The notes under the pieces: generated by a model | The model's database searches: none | The model's input: only the letters and a program-made list of their open reading frames with translations | Told to the model about the DNA's origin: nothing | Program-made: the position numbers and the translations under genes | Assembly: GCA_038244055.1 (NCBI GenBank) | Contig: JBBRTW010000380.1 | Span: 1-7,320 of the forward strand | Length of the DNA stretch: 7,320 bases | Direction of reading: 5' to 3' | From: DASPKW01 sp038244055 | GTDB lineage: Bacteria > Planctomycetota > Phycisphaerae > Tepidisphaerales > Tepidisphaeraceae | Shown here: in pieces, positions 1-6,558 of the stretch | Layout: each line of letters starts with the position of its first letter | Numbering within the stretch: position 1 is the stretch's first letter

Positions 1-87
1 CACCCGCGGCGCGTAGCGCCTCACCAGCGTCGCGAACGCGGAAGATGTACCTGCCAATGTCTGGCGCACCAACTCGCCATCGGTCAT
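1..87 (-). CDS. ECF-type RNA polymerase sigma factor, N-terminal fragment (cut by window edge)
   Basis: Only the first 29 codons are in the window. The reading frame begins with ATG at 87-85 and is open to base 1. The peptide starts MTDGELVRQTLAG and continues SSAFATLVRRYAPRV. This is the usual opening of sigma-70 region 2 in extracytoplasmic-function sigma factors (pattern D-x-E-L-V-x-x-x-L-A-G ... A-F-x-x-L-V-R-R-Y). Such proteins bind core RNA polymerase and direct it to a small set of promoters. A GAGG ribosome site (95-98 on the plus strand) sits 7 bases before the ATG and supports this start. It lies 78 bp downstream of the metallopeptidase gene on the same strand. Whether the two share a transcript cannot be told. 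Regions 3 and 4 and any anti-sigma gene lie outside the window, so the ECF subgroup is unknown. Confidence 0.8.
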   Translation of the reverse strand, partial: MTDGELVRQTLAGTSSAFATLVRRYAPRV

Positions 88-165
88 TACGCGTCCTCGG
101 TGGAGGGGCTCATCAATGAGTAGAGTCAACCCGGAAGGATAATAGGGCGCGGCCCAATTCGCGGC

Positions 166-1038
166 TTAATTCCTGGGCACCCGCCGCCGCGCTTCTTTCA
201 CATCCAGCTTCCCCCCGAAAAGCTCATCCACCAGCTTAAACCCCTCCGGGTCATACTTTTTAATGAACTCCGGCCCCGGCTGCATGGCCGGCATCCCCCG
301 GGGCCAGTCCCCCCTGCCCCCGACATACCACAGCGCCAGTTCGGCCAGGTATTCGTTCTCGTTGCTCCCCGCGTAGATCGGCTTGCCCTCGGGCGTCTCC
401 CAGAGTTTCTTCTCCCGGGCGACCTTGTAAGTCCTGGTCACCATCTCGCGGATGTTCGGCGACACACCATACGCGTGGATCGTGTGCGTGAACTCGTGGG
501 ACAGGATATCCCGGCCCTTGTAGCGGTCGTTGGGCAGCTTGAGCAGGTTCTCCTCCCCGCAACTGCATTCCCGGCCGCCCATCCCCCGCGCCCGCTCATC
601 GAGCGTGATCTTGGGATTCTCCTTAAGCGGCACACCCTTCTGGCTGCGGAACTCCGGCAGATCGGTCTGCCCCTGATCCTTGCCGATGATGTGAACCTCG
701 GACCGCGCCGCCAGCAGGTTCTGCAGGATCACCGGATTGTGCTTGAGAAGATTGTCCACCCGCCGCCAGGCCTCGTAGAACGCCGCATCCGCCACGACGG
801 CCGGGCCCTTGATCGGCAGCCCGTGATAGTCGAGCCGCTTGGCATAGAAATCTTTCTCCGGCGGATCGATCTTGCGAACCGGCACCTCCACGATCGTCTC
901 GGGCGTCTTGCCCGCATCGGCCAGCGCCGGCTTGACTGCCTCCTCCGCGGCCGCAGCGGCGACACTCCACCCCACGATGATGAACAAACCCGCGAGAATG
1001 GATAAAGGCCTGGATGAAATCATGGCACCTGCGCTCAT
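166..1038 (-). CDS. Secreted putative zinc metallopeptidase (HEFTH motif, gluzincin-like)
   Basis: The 290-residue product begins with a likely signal peptide: a hydrophobic stretch ILAGLFIIVGWSVAAAAA at about residues 14-31, followed by a polar, charged region. The mature part carries HEFTH at 181-185, which fits the HExxH zinc site. About 45 residues later NENEYLAEL (226-234) offers E233 as a possible third zinc ligand, as in gluzincin peptidases. Just before the active site is a conserved-looking block RGMGGRECSCGEENLL (151-166) with Cys158 and Cys160. By general resemblance it recalls poorly characterised secreted HExxH proteins of bacteria and fungi; no substrate is known to me. Two starts are possible: ATG at 1038, which has no clear ribosome site, and ATG at 1023, with AGG 4 bases upstream and a more compact signal peptide (MISSRPLSILAG). 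The second may be the true one. The gene lies 186 bp after the large mosaic gene, across an AT-rich inverted repeat, so it is probably transcribed separately. Confidence 0.72.
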   Translation of the reverse strand: MSAGAMISSRPLSILAGLFIIVGWSVAAAAAEEAVKPALADAGKTPETIVEVPVRKIDPPEKDFYAKRLDYHGLPIKGPAVVADAAFYEAWRRVDNLLKHNPVILQNLLAARSEVHIIGKDQGQTDLPEFRSQKGVPLKENPKITLDERARGMGGRECSCGEENLLKLPNDRYKGRDILSHEFTHTIHAYGVSPNIREMVTRTYKVAREKKLWETPEGKPIYAGSNENEYLAELALWYVGGRGDWPRGMPAMQPGPEFIKKYDPEGFKLVDELFGGKLDVKEARRRVPRN

Positions 1039-1062
1039 TGTACCGGCGGCACCGAGGATTGA

Positions 1063-1146
1063 GAAAACATAAAGACATAAAACATAAGAAGGCGCGGGAG
1101 GCTTTCGACGATTCTTATGTCTTTATATTTTATGTCTTATGTTTTC
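1063..1146. repeat. AT-rich inverted repeat built of ACATAAR heptamers
   Basis: The left arm (1063-1090) and right arm (1112-1146) are inverted copies that differ by a few gaps and one substitution. Both start GAAAACATAA on their own outer side and end ATAAGAA on the inner side. Each arm is made of degenerate direct repeats of about 7 bases (ACATAAG, ACATAAA, ATATAAAG). The right arm has one unit more than the left. The 21-base loop (1091-1111) is GC-rich. The element fills much of the 186-bp gap between two same-strand genes and is far richer in A and T than its surroundings. It could be a small non-autonomous element, a transcription terminator hairpin without a clear U-run, or a promoter/binding region for the metallopeptidase gene. 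The sequence alone does not decide. Confidence 0.75.
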
Positions 1147-1224
1147 CTTCTGCTTCTCGATGGTCGCTTTCAATTTCTCGCTTCTCATTGTCTTCACTCC
1201 CGGGGTCTGGGCATCAGGCCGTGC

Positions 1225-4200
1225 TCACCCCGGCACGCGGTTGATCGTGTTGTGAATCACACGCTTGACCGGGGACCCATCGGCGGCCTTCAAATCCAAT
1301 TCGATCTTCATCTGCATCACCGGTTTCAGACCCGGGATCGTCAGGGTGATCGTCCGCCCGTCTTCGCTGATCGCGGCGGCCGAGACTTCCACCTCATCCT
1401 GGCCCTGCTTGGAGGGGTCGCTCACCTTGTAATGCTTCGAGCCGTAAAACTGTGTCCAGCGATATCCCCACTGCTGAATCGCGTAAGAGCCGACATCCCG
1501 CGCGGAGGCCTTGTCCAGCGGGTCGCTGAACTCGATGCCGATCGCATCCTTCCGAATGTGCAATCCCGTCGGCAGGTGGGCCGGCTTGCCCGTGTAACGC
1601 ACACGGAAAAGCCCGCCGGGATCGGAGGTGTTGGTGGACCATCCCACCAGCCCGCAGACGAATAAACTCCCATCGGCGGGGTTGAAGCGCCCGCGCATGA
1701 TGCCGGTGGGAAAGGCCAGCCCCGGTATCTCCAAGACGCCGCCCTGCACCACCCCATCCACTTTTTCATACATCACCTCCAGCACCCTCCCCGTGCCGTA
1801 GGAAGTATGCAGCATCTGCCCGCTCAGCGGCCCGAAACGATCGGCCGGTGCCCAGAATTCCTCGGCCGGCGAGCGATCCAGGTTCACCGGCATCCAGCAC
1901 AGGGGCGGGTCATACCCCTGCTCGGCCGTGCGCTCGGGCCGCATATAGCCCCAGATGTTCCCCATGAACGGCATCCCCCCGGCTACCCCTGCGCCAGCGG
2001 CCGATGGCGTGAAGAGATTGATCCGATTGGCGGGCATCCAGTACCCTTCCTGATCGGAGATGGCCACTTCTCCGCGCGGGCTGACGCCCATGCCGTTGGA
2101 TGCCCGCAAGCCGGTGCAGATAATCTCGCTCCGCCTGCCATCCTTCGAAACGCGAATGACCGTTCCATGCTGCGCGACGACGGCCGGCAGGGCATGCCGC
2201 GCGCCCTTGGCATAGTAGAAGTTCCCCTCGGCATCCGTATCCAGCCCCATCGCGAACTCGTGGAAATGCTCGGTGACCTGGTGATCGCCGTTGAAACACT
2301 CTATGAAGTCAATCTCCCCATCGCCATTCAGATCGTGCAGGCGGGCGATCTGGTCGCGACAGGAGACATAAATCGCGCTCGTGCCATTCCCTCTTGCTCC
2401 CCCTTCCGCCGCCCCCGCCCCACCCGCGCCCCCCGCAGTCACAATCTTCAATCCCAACGGCTGATGCAATCCCGTCGCGATGCGCCGCCAGGAAAGATGA
2501 TCCAGTTTCTCATCCAGGTTCGACACCAGCCACACATCCCCATCCCATGTACATACAGCGGCCGATTTCCCATCGGGGAAAAAGTCGACCCCCGAGAAGC
2601 GCATTCGTGCCTTCCATGGGTTGTCGTTGGGAGCGACCAATGTATCGACGACATACGCCGGCGCGGCGGGCGGGGTCGGAGGGGCTGTGGGAACAGGCTT
2701 AATCGGCGTCGGTTCTTTCGTCGGCACTACGGGTTTGGCCTGCCCATCCTGCTTCCCCGATGGCGGGAGCGCCGTCGGCTTCGCTATCGCGCCTTGCGTG
2801 GTTCCGATGCCCGCTACAATCCCCTGAGTCGTCAAAACCTCCGGCCAACGCGCCGGCCCGCCGTGAGTGAGTGTCTCCAAATCTTCAGCCGGCGCTGATT
2901 TCCCCGCAACCGCCGCCAGTGATGCGAGACGCGCCACCGGCAACTTCGCCATCAGTATCTTCATCCGCGTCGGTGTTGCAGTGGCCGGGATCTGCAAACG
3001 CAACTGCCCGCCCTCCACGATCAACCACTTCGCCCCCTCCGGCGCGCCGACTGCCATCACCACCACCGCCTCGGTCAATTTCGGCGCAGCCGGCGCATCA
3101 ACTCCATCCCCCGCCAGGGCCGCGATCTCCGCCGCCTCCAGCGCCCGCGAGTAGAGCCGCACTTCATCCAGAGCCCCGGCCAGCTTATTCCCATCCCCGC
3201 GCGGAAAATCATTCGAGGTAACCCCCATTCGAATCTGGCTCTGCTCCGGATCGGCTCGCGACGCCAGCGACCCCGCGCCGGCCGGCTTGCCATCCACGAA
3301 CAGCGCCGCCGCGCCCCCCTGCTTGCGATACGTCAGGGCTACGTGATGCCAGTTGCCATCGCCTACATTCACCTTCCCCCGCACCCCCCCCACCCAACCG
3401 ACATCGAACGTCAGCATTCCATTTTCAACGAACAGCGTCTTCCCGCCCGCCACCCATTTACCGGCCGGCGCTTTTGAAAACACCGTCCCGCCGGCGCTCG
3501 TTTTGATCCATCCCGTGACCGAGAAATCCGCGCTCAGATCCACGCCCTTCGCATTCTTCACCAGCGCATGCTGCCCCTCCTTGAACGAAATCGCGTTCCC
3601 CTTCCGCCCCGGCCCAAACGCGCCGCCGCTCAGCTCCGCATTGAAACTCCCATCCGATGCCGCGGCCGAATTCCCCTCCTTCTCATCGAATGACCACGCC
3701 GCCACGAGCCCGCGCGACGGCAATTCCTTTACCGCCGCGCCCGGAGCATTCTGCGGCACGGCAGGCGGCGCAATCGCCTTAGCCTCTCCACTCGCCCCGC
3801 CAATAATCACCGCCGTCCCCCGCGCATCTCCATTTTCATTTTGCGTCCCACCCGCGCCGTCCCCCGCGCCCACCTTATCTATCGCCATCACACGCCCCCC
3901 TTTCTCAGCACTCTCCATCACCAGCAGTGTCAAATCCCTGTCCGATTTCCCAATATTCAAAGTCCGCGCAAACACCCGTGCGTCCGCCCCGCCTTCGAGC
4001 GCGTACGACTCCAGAACCCCCGCCTGCCCCACCGCGTACGACAGCACCACCCGCTCCCCATTCATGAAAAACCCGCGATACTTCGCATACGCTTCCGGCA
4101 GCGGCCCATAGGCGCGGTTCCGCCAGTGCTCCGGCTGCGGCGCGTAATCGGTTGATGCGAAGCGCGGGCGGGGGTCCTCGAATTTCCCCGTGGCCGGCTC

Positions 4201-4671
4201 CGCCCAGCCTGGCATCATCTTCGTCCCAAATGCCTGCTCTCCCGCAATCCCCGCCCAGGTGCGATGGGTTCCATCGTACAAAACATTCTTCCAGTTGATC
4301 ATCCCCCCGCTCCAGGCGGCGGACAGCCGCAACAGATCCGCATCGAACAACACGCAGGCCGTATTCTCCGGATCATTTCCGCGCGGCGTCAACCGGATCA
4401 TAATTCCCTTGGGCGTTATCGCCGGCTCCGGCAGCGGAGCTTCCAAAGTCAGCGACATCACCGGCCCGTAATCCATCGCCACCCACGGCCGCGCGGTCAC
4501 TTTGGCGGCCGGCTTCACATCCGGCTTACCGCGCGCAACCGGGACGGCCCGCGCATCGGCCGCCTTTACCGGCGCAATCGCATCTTTCGCCAGCGCATCC
4601 GCCCCGCCGGCTGGCCGGGAGATCGCCATCAACGAGAACACACACGCCCACAACACGGCCAATCGTTTCAT
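1225..4671 (-). CDS. Large exported protein: DUF6797-like domain, LamG domain, C-terminal beta-propeller
   Basis: The 1148-residue product has a signal peptide (MKRLAVLWACVFSLMAISRP, cleavage near AGGADA at 21-26). Residues about 62-260 match what I know of DUF6797 (WVAMDYGPVMSLTLEAP; INWKNVLYDGTHRTWAG; YRGFFMNGERVVLSYAVG). Residues about 318-522 form a LamG/concanavalin-like sandwich (GLVAAWSFDEKEGN; NWHHVALTYRK; LFVDGKPAG; LDEVRLYSRALEAAEIAAL). A proline-rich linker spans about 634-672. Residues about 673-1027 resemble the soluble glucose/sorbosone dehydrogenase-type propeller (FSGVDFFPDGKSAAVCTWDGDVW; GLHQPLGLKI), with a calcium-loop-like DLNGDGEID at 780-788. A beta-rich tail ends in INRVPG. 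Related planctomycete proteins often end in a cytochrome c domain, but no CxxCH is seen here. Gly/Ala-rich inserts sit at about 268-298 and 745-764. A GAGG site lies 6 bases before the ATG, and the kinase stop is 12 bp upstream, so translation may be coupled. It probably acts in the periplasm or at the cell surface on a carbohydrate; the reaction is unknown. Confidence 0.82.
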   Translation of the reverse strand: MKRLAVLWACVFSLMAISRPAGGADALAKDAIAPVKAADARAVPVARGKPDVKPAAKVTARPWVAMDYGPVMSLTLEAPLPEPAITPKGIMIRLTPRGNDPENTACVLFDADLLRLSAAWSGGMINWKNVLYDGTHRTWAGIAGEQAFGTKMMPGWAEPATGKFEDPRPRFASTDYAPQPEHWRNRAYGPLPEAYAKYRGFFMNGERVVLSYAVGQAGVLESYALEGGADARVFARTLNIGKSDRDLTLLVMESAEKGGRVMAIDKVGAGDGAGGTQNENGDARGTAVIIGGASGEAKAIAPPAVPQNAPGAAVKELPSRGLVAAWSFDEKEGNSAAASDGSFNAELSGGAFGPGRKGNAISFKEGQHALVKNAKGVDLSADFSVTGWIKTSAGGTVFSKAPAGKWVAGGKTLFVENGMLTFDVGWVGGVRGKVNVGDGNWHHVALTYRKQGGAAALFVDGKPAGAGSLASRADPEQSQIRMGVTSNDFPRGDGNKLAGALDEVRLYSRALEAAEIAALAGDGVDAPAAPKLTEAVVVMAVGAPEGAKWLIVEGGQLRLQIPATATPTRMKILMAKLPVARLASLAAVAGKSAPAEDLETLTHGGPARWPEVLTTQGIVAGIGTTQGAIAKPTALPPSGKQDGQAKPVVPTKEPTPIKPVPTAPPTPPAAPAYVVDTLVAPNDNPWKARMRFSGVDFFPDGKSAAVCTWDGDVWLVSNLDEKLDHLSWRRIATGLHQPLGLKIVTAGGAGGAGAAEGGARGNGTSAIYVSCRDQIARLHDLNGDGEIDFIECFNGDHQVTEHFHEFAMGLDTDAEGNFYYAKGARHALPAVVAQHGTVIRVSKDGRRSEIICTGLRASNGMGVSPRGEVAISDQEGYWMPANRINLFTPSAAGAGVAGGMPFMGNIWGYMRPERTAEQGYDPPLCWMPVNLDRSPAEEFWAPADRFGPLSGQMLHTSYGTGRVLEVMYEKVDGVVQGGVLEIPGLAFPTGIMRGRFNPADGSLFVCGLVGWSTNTSDPGGLFRVRYTGKPAHLPTGLHIRKDAIGIEFSDPLDKASARDVGSYAIQQWGYRWTQFYGSKHYKVSDPSKQGQDEVEVSAAAISEDGRTITLTIPGLKPVMQMKIELDLKAADGSPVKRVIHNTINRVPG

Positions 4672-4677
4672 CTTCGT

Positions 4678-4681
4678 CCTC
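4678..4681 (-). promoter_or_regulatory. Ribosome binding site of the large exported protein
   Basis: GAGG on the minus strand, 6 bases before the ATG at 4671. It lies in the 12-base gap, directly next to the kinase stop codon (TAG, 4686-4684). This arrangement allows ribosomes that finish the kinase to restart on the next gene. Confidence 0.6.
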
Positions 4682-4683
4682 GC

Positions 4684-5586
4684 CTAAAAATTCATCGCCC
4701 CTTTGAATTCCAACCAGCGCCGGTCGATCTGATCGCGCGTCGTTCCCTTCAGCCCGGCCAGCGAAAAATCGCTGATGGTATAACTCGCCACCACCGTCCC
4801 AAACGCCAGCGCCCGCTTAAGCGTGGCCATCGAAACATTTCCTTGCGTGGAAAGATACCCCATCATGCCGCCGGCGAAAGAGTCACCCGCGCCGGTGGGG
4901 TCCACCACTTGATCGGCCGGGAACGCCGGCAGCACGAAGACCTCATCCCCGCTGCACATCAAACATCCATGTTCCCCCTTCTTGATCACTACGAATTTGG
5001 GCCCCATCTTGAGCACCTCGCGCGCCGCCGCGATCAGATTCTTCTTCTCCGTCAGCAGCCGCGCTTCGCCATCGTTCAGCACCAGCCCATCGATCATCTT
5101 GAGCGTCTTTAAGAGCTCCGGCCGGGCGGTGTTAATCCACAGGTTCATCGTGTCGGCCACCACGAGCTTGGTTTTCTTCAAATTCCCCGCCATCTGCTGC
5201 TGCAAGGCCGGGTGCGTGTTGGCGAGAAAGACGTATTTACTGTCCAGAAACTTCTCCGGAATCTTCGGCGCTGCCTCCGCCAGGATATTCAGATCCGTCT
5301 GAATCGAAACCGCCTCGTTCAAATCCTTCACATAAGACCCATGCCAGCGAAAGGTCTTGCTCCCCTTGCGCACTTCCAGCCCCGATGTATCCACCTCCTG
5401 CTGGCCGAAGACTTCGAATAATTCTTTGGGCGCATCCTCCCCGACCGCCCCCACCAGGCGCACCGGCGTGAAAAACGAGGCCGCGTAGGAAAAATAAATC
5501 GCCGAGCCGCCGATCACATTATCGCGCTTCCCGGCCGGGGTTTCGATGGTGTCGAGTCCGATGGAACCAGTAACGAGCAAGGACAT
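4684..5586 (-). CDS. PfkB-family carbohydrate/nucleoside kinase
   Basis: This 300-residue product has the full length of a PfkB/ribokinase-family kinase. These enzymes transfer phosphate from ATP to a sugar or nucleoside hydroxyl in the cytoplasm. The start MSLLVTGSIGLDTIETP is the typical first strand with the substrate-contacting Asp (D12). GGSAIYFS (26-33) is the double-glycine substrate/lid region. NDGE (171-174) fits the NxxE phosphate/Mg motif. DPTGAGDSFAGG (229-240) is the PfkB signature 2, with D235 the expected catalytic base in GAGD. The open frame continues 176 codons upstream. However, GGAG at 5592-5595 lies 5 bases before this ATG, and the upstream extension reads through another gene out of frame and then a palindromic repeat, so the start at 5586 is clear. 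It sits 38 bp after the membrane-protein gene and 12 bp before the large exported protein, in a likely operon. The substrate is not identifiable; ribokinase-like, fructokinase-like and adenosine-kinase-like activities are all possible. Confidence 0.93.
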   Translation of the reverse strand: MSLLVTGSIGLDTIETPAGKRDNVIGGSAIYFSYAASFFTPVRLVGAVGEDAPKELFEVFGQQEVDTSGLEVRKGSKTFRWHGSYVKDLNEAVSIQTDLNILAEAAPKIPEKFLDSKYVFLANTHPALQQQMAGNLKKTKLVVADTMNLWINTARPELLKTLKMIDGLVLNDGEARLLTEKKNLIAAAREVLKMGPKFVVIKKGEHGCLMCSGDEVFVLPAFPADQVVDPTGAGDSFAGGMMGYLSTQGNVSMATLKRALAFGTVVASYTISDFSLAGLKGTTRDQIDRRWLEFKGAMNF

Positions 5587-5591
5587 TAAAA

Positions 5592-5595
5592 CTCC
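5592..5595 (-). promoter_or_regulatory. Ribosome binding site fixing the kinase start
   Basis: GGAG on the minus strand, 5 bases before the ATG at 5586. It decides in favour of a 300-residue kinase over the much longer upstream-open frame. Confidence 0.65.
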
Positions 5596-5624
5596 GAAAA
5601 GTGCAATGTGAAACTCAAAACCGC

Positions 5625-5966
5625 TTATGTAATCTCGCGCTGGCGAACGCCGCGCAATCCGATGAACGCCGTAATCAATCCCGCCAGAAAAGTAATCCCG
5701 GCCAGAAAACACACAAAGAATCCAAGCGCCTCCAGATTGCTGGTCGCGCGGTATGAGCCTGGATTGTCCTGGCTGCGGAAAATCGCCCAGGCCATAACAA
5801 TCAAGATCAGGCTGAGAACAAACATCCCGCCGCCGACAATCAGCGTGATCATTGCCCCGCGAAACGTCACCTTGGGCTTGATCACCGAGCCCGGCGATGC
5901 ATATGAGATCACCTGTGGCGTCACATGCGCTTGCGGCATCGGCGGATAGGAGGGATCGACTGACAT
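5625..5966 (-). CDS. Small two-helix membrane protein of unknown function
   Basis: The 113-residue product is not one I recognise. It has a polar, proline-rich N-terminus (MSVDPSYPPMPQAHVTPQ, about 1-35). Two strongly hydrophobic segments follow: about 39-62 (MITLIVGGGMFVLSLILIVMAWAI) and about 80-104 (LGFFVCFLAGITFLAGLITAFIGL). A short polar loop lies between them and a basic tail RGVRQREIT ends the protein. The positive-inside rule suggests that the tail, and hence both ends, are cytoplasmic. The frame is open 25 codons further upstream, but GAGG at 5973-5976, 6 bases before the ATG at 5966, supports this start. It is the first gene of the apparent three-gene cluster, 38 bp before the kinase. 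Its role in the cluster, such as membrane anchoring or stress, is not shown by the sequence. Confidence 0.75.
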   Translation of the reverse strand: MSVDPSYPPMPQAHVTPQVISYASPGSVIKPKVTFRGAMITLIVGGGMFVLSLILIVMAWAIFRSQDNPGSYRATSNLEALGFFVCFLAGITFLAGLITAFIGLRGVRQREIT

Positions 5967-5972
5967 TTGAAG

Positions 5973-5976
5973 CCTC
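5973..5976 (-). promoter_or_regulatory. Ribosome binding site of the two-helix membrane protein
   Basis: GAGG on the minus strand, 6 bases before the ATG at 5966. It favours the 113-residue product over a 138-residue form whose extra N-terminus (MGVMSCELMASLCC) has no such site. Confidence 0.5.
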
Positions 5977-6036
5977 AAATCTAGCCCATTCGCCAGTGAA
6001 CAGCAAAGTGAAGCCATCAACTCGCAAGACATTACT

Positions 6037-6153
6037 CCCACTCCTGTACTCGGGAGAGGGCGGGGGTGAGGGGTCTTCTTCCTGCGTCAAAAGCGCCCAT
6101 TCCCAAATCCACAAAGACCCTCACCCTATCCCTCTCCCGAGTACAGGAGAGGG
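6037..6153. repeat. REPIN-like inverted pair of C/G-rich palindromes (family 1)
   Basis: Two palindromic units face each other. The right unit (6130-6153) is a perfect hairpin: CCCTCTCC, 8-base loop CGAGTACA, GGAGAGGG. The left unit (6037-6060) is the same hairpin inverted, with one mismatch in its stem. The two larger arms (6041-6077 and 6114-6149) match over 20 bases without error, then differ at three positions, then match again as far as GTCTT, apart from one extra G in the left arm. A 36-base spacer separates them. The outer TCACCCTATCCCTCTCCC-like string resembles intergenic repeats found in many bacterial genomes. The element lies between the PIN-like gene stop (6166) and the membrane-protein gene, and may also act as a transcription barrier for the upstream gene. 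Confidence 0.85.
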
Positions 6154-6165
6154 GACCAGAAGACC

Positions 6166-6534
6166 TCAATGCCCTGAGGGCAGTTGCCTTACCTTCACTC
6201 GATTTTCAGTAACCGTATACAGCCTCTTCGCCGTCAGCCTGGGATACCGCGCAAATAGCCGGTCGATCGCATCATCCTGCTCAACATCCCCCCCCGCCAG
6301 TTGAAGAAAGACGAGCGAGCGCGGAAACCAGATATCCAGCTTATAAGGCGCTTCGGCGATATCGCCATCGGCCGTCATCACCTCGAACTGCGATTTGGTG
6401 GCCGCCTCGAAAATCTGGTCGTGCGGCGATGCCTCCATCAGCCCAACCGACTCCAGCGAAACCACCTGATGCTCATGCCGCACGACGGCGGCCGCCACCG
6501 CCGGAGTTAGTTTTCCAATCAAAAGAAAGCGCAT
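6166..6534 (-). CDS. DUF5615 PIN-like protein, first acidic residue apparently lost
   Basis: The 122-residue product follows the layout of DUF5615 PIN-like proteins (VapC/Mut7-C-type nuclease fold). It has an N-terminal strand MRFLLIGKLTPAVAAAV, then HEHQVVSLESVGLMEASPHDQIFEAA. VMTADGDIAE (52-61) corresponds to the family's VTxDxDF strand and keeps D56 and D58. It continues with SLVFLQL (73-79) and the typical ending YTVTENRVKVRQLP (106-119). Family members usually read LVDENLPP near the start. Here LLIGKLTP has Gly instead of the expected acidic residue, so nuclease activity may be reduced or absent. No antitoxin-like gene adjoins it. The ATG at 6534 has no recognisable ribosome site, and an 8-bp inverted repeat overlaps it. 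The gene is flanked on both sides by REPIN-like repeats of different families. Function is inferred from fold resemblance only. Confidence 0.72.
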   Translation of the reverse strand: MRFLLIGKLTPAVAAAVVRHEHQVVSLESVGLMEASPHDQIFEAATKSQFEVMTADGDIAEAPYKLDIWFPRSLVFLQLAGGDVEQDDAIDRLFARYPRLTAKRLYTVTENRVKVRQLPSGH

Positions 6535-6558
6535 GGAAACGTTGTCAATATTCCATGC
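6531..6558. promoter_or_regulatory. Inverted repeat over the start of the PIN-like gene, possible operator
   Basis: GCATGGAA (6531-6538) and TTCCATGC (6551-6558) are perfect inverted copies separated by 12 bases. The left arm includes the start codon of the PIN-like gene. TGTCAAT also occurs twice on the plus strand, 20 bases apart (6543-6549 and 6563-6569), giving two TTGACA hexamers in the direction of the gene. Neither has a good -10 partner. The position would suit self-repression, as in toxin-antitoxin loci, but an 8-bp dyad could be chance. Confidence 0.3.

Noticed and set aside
88..165. Possible promoter for the sigma factor: TTGACT (124-129) and TATTAT-like boxes on the minus strand
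   Set aside because: No -10 box lies at 16-18 bp from TTGACT, and the TATTAT-like box lies upstream of it without its own -35. The 78-bp gap otherwise shows only a short CTCAT/ATGAG dyad (109-120).
1123..1188. A 21-codon minus-strand frame (MRSEKLKATIEKQK...) in the gap between the mosaic and metallopeptidase genes
   Set aside because: It is very short, has no ribosome site and ends inside the AT-rich inverted repeat. Its lysine/glutamate-rich peptide reflects the purine-rich composition.
166..4671. Long plus-strand open frames opposite the metallopeptidase and mosaic genes
   Set aside because: Their peptides are Pro/Arg/His-rich and lack any recognisable domain, as expected from the complement of GC-rich genes. 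The minus-strand frames have signal peptides and conserved motifs.
5978..6006. Possible promoter before the membrane-protein gene (TTGCTG, 17-bp spacer, TAGATT on the minus strand)
   Set aside because: Both boxes are weak, and a start 7 bases after the -10 box would leave the GAGG ribosome site out of the transcript.
5587..6114. An upstream extension of the kinase frame that would give a 476-residue protein
   Set aside because: It reads the membrane-protein gene in another frame and then the palindromic repeat, giving a peptide unlike any kinase N-terminus. The ATG at 5586 has a ribosome site and begins the conserved first strand.
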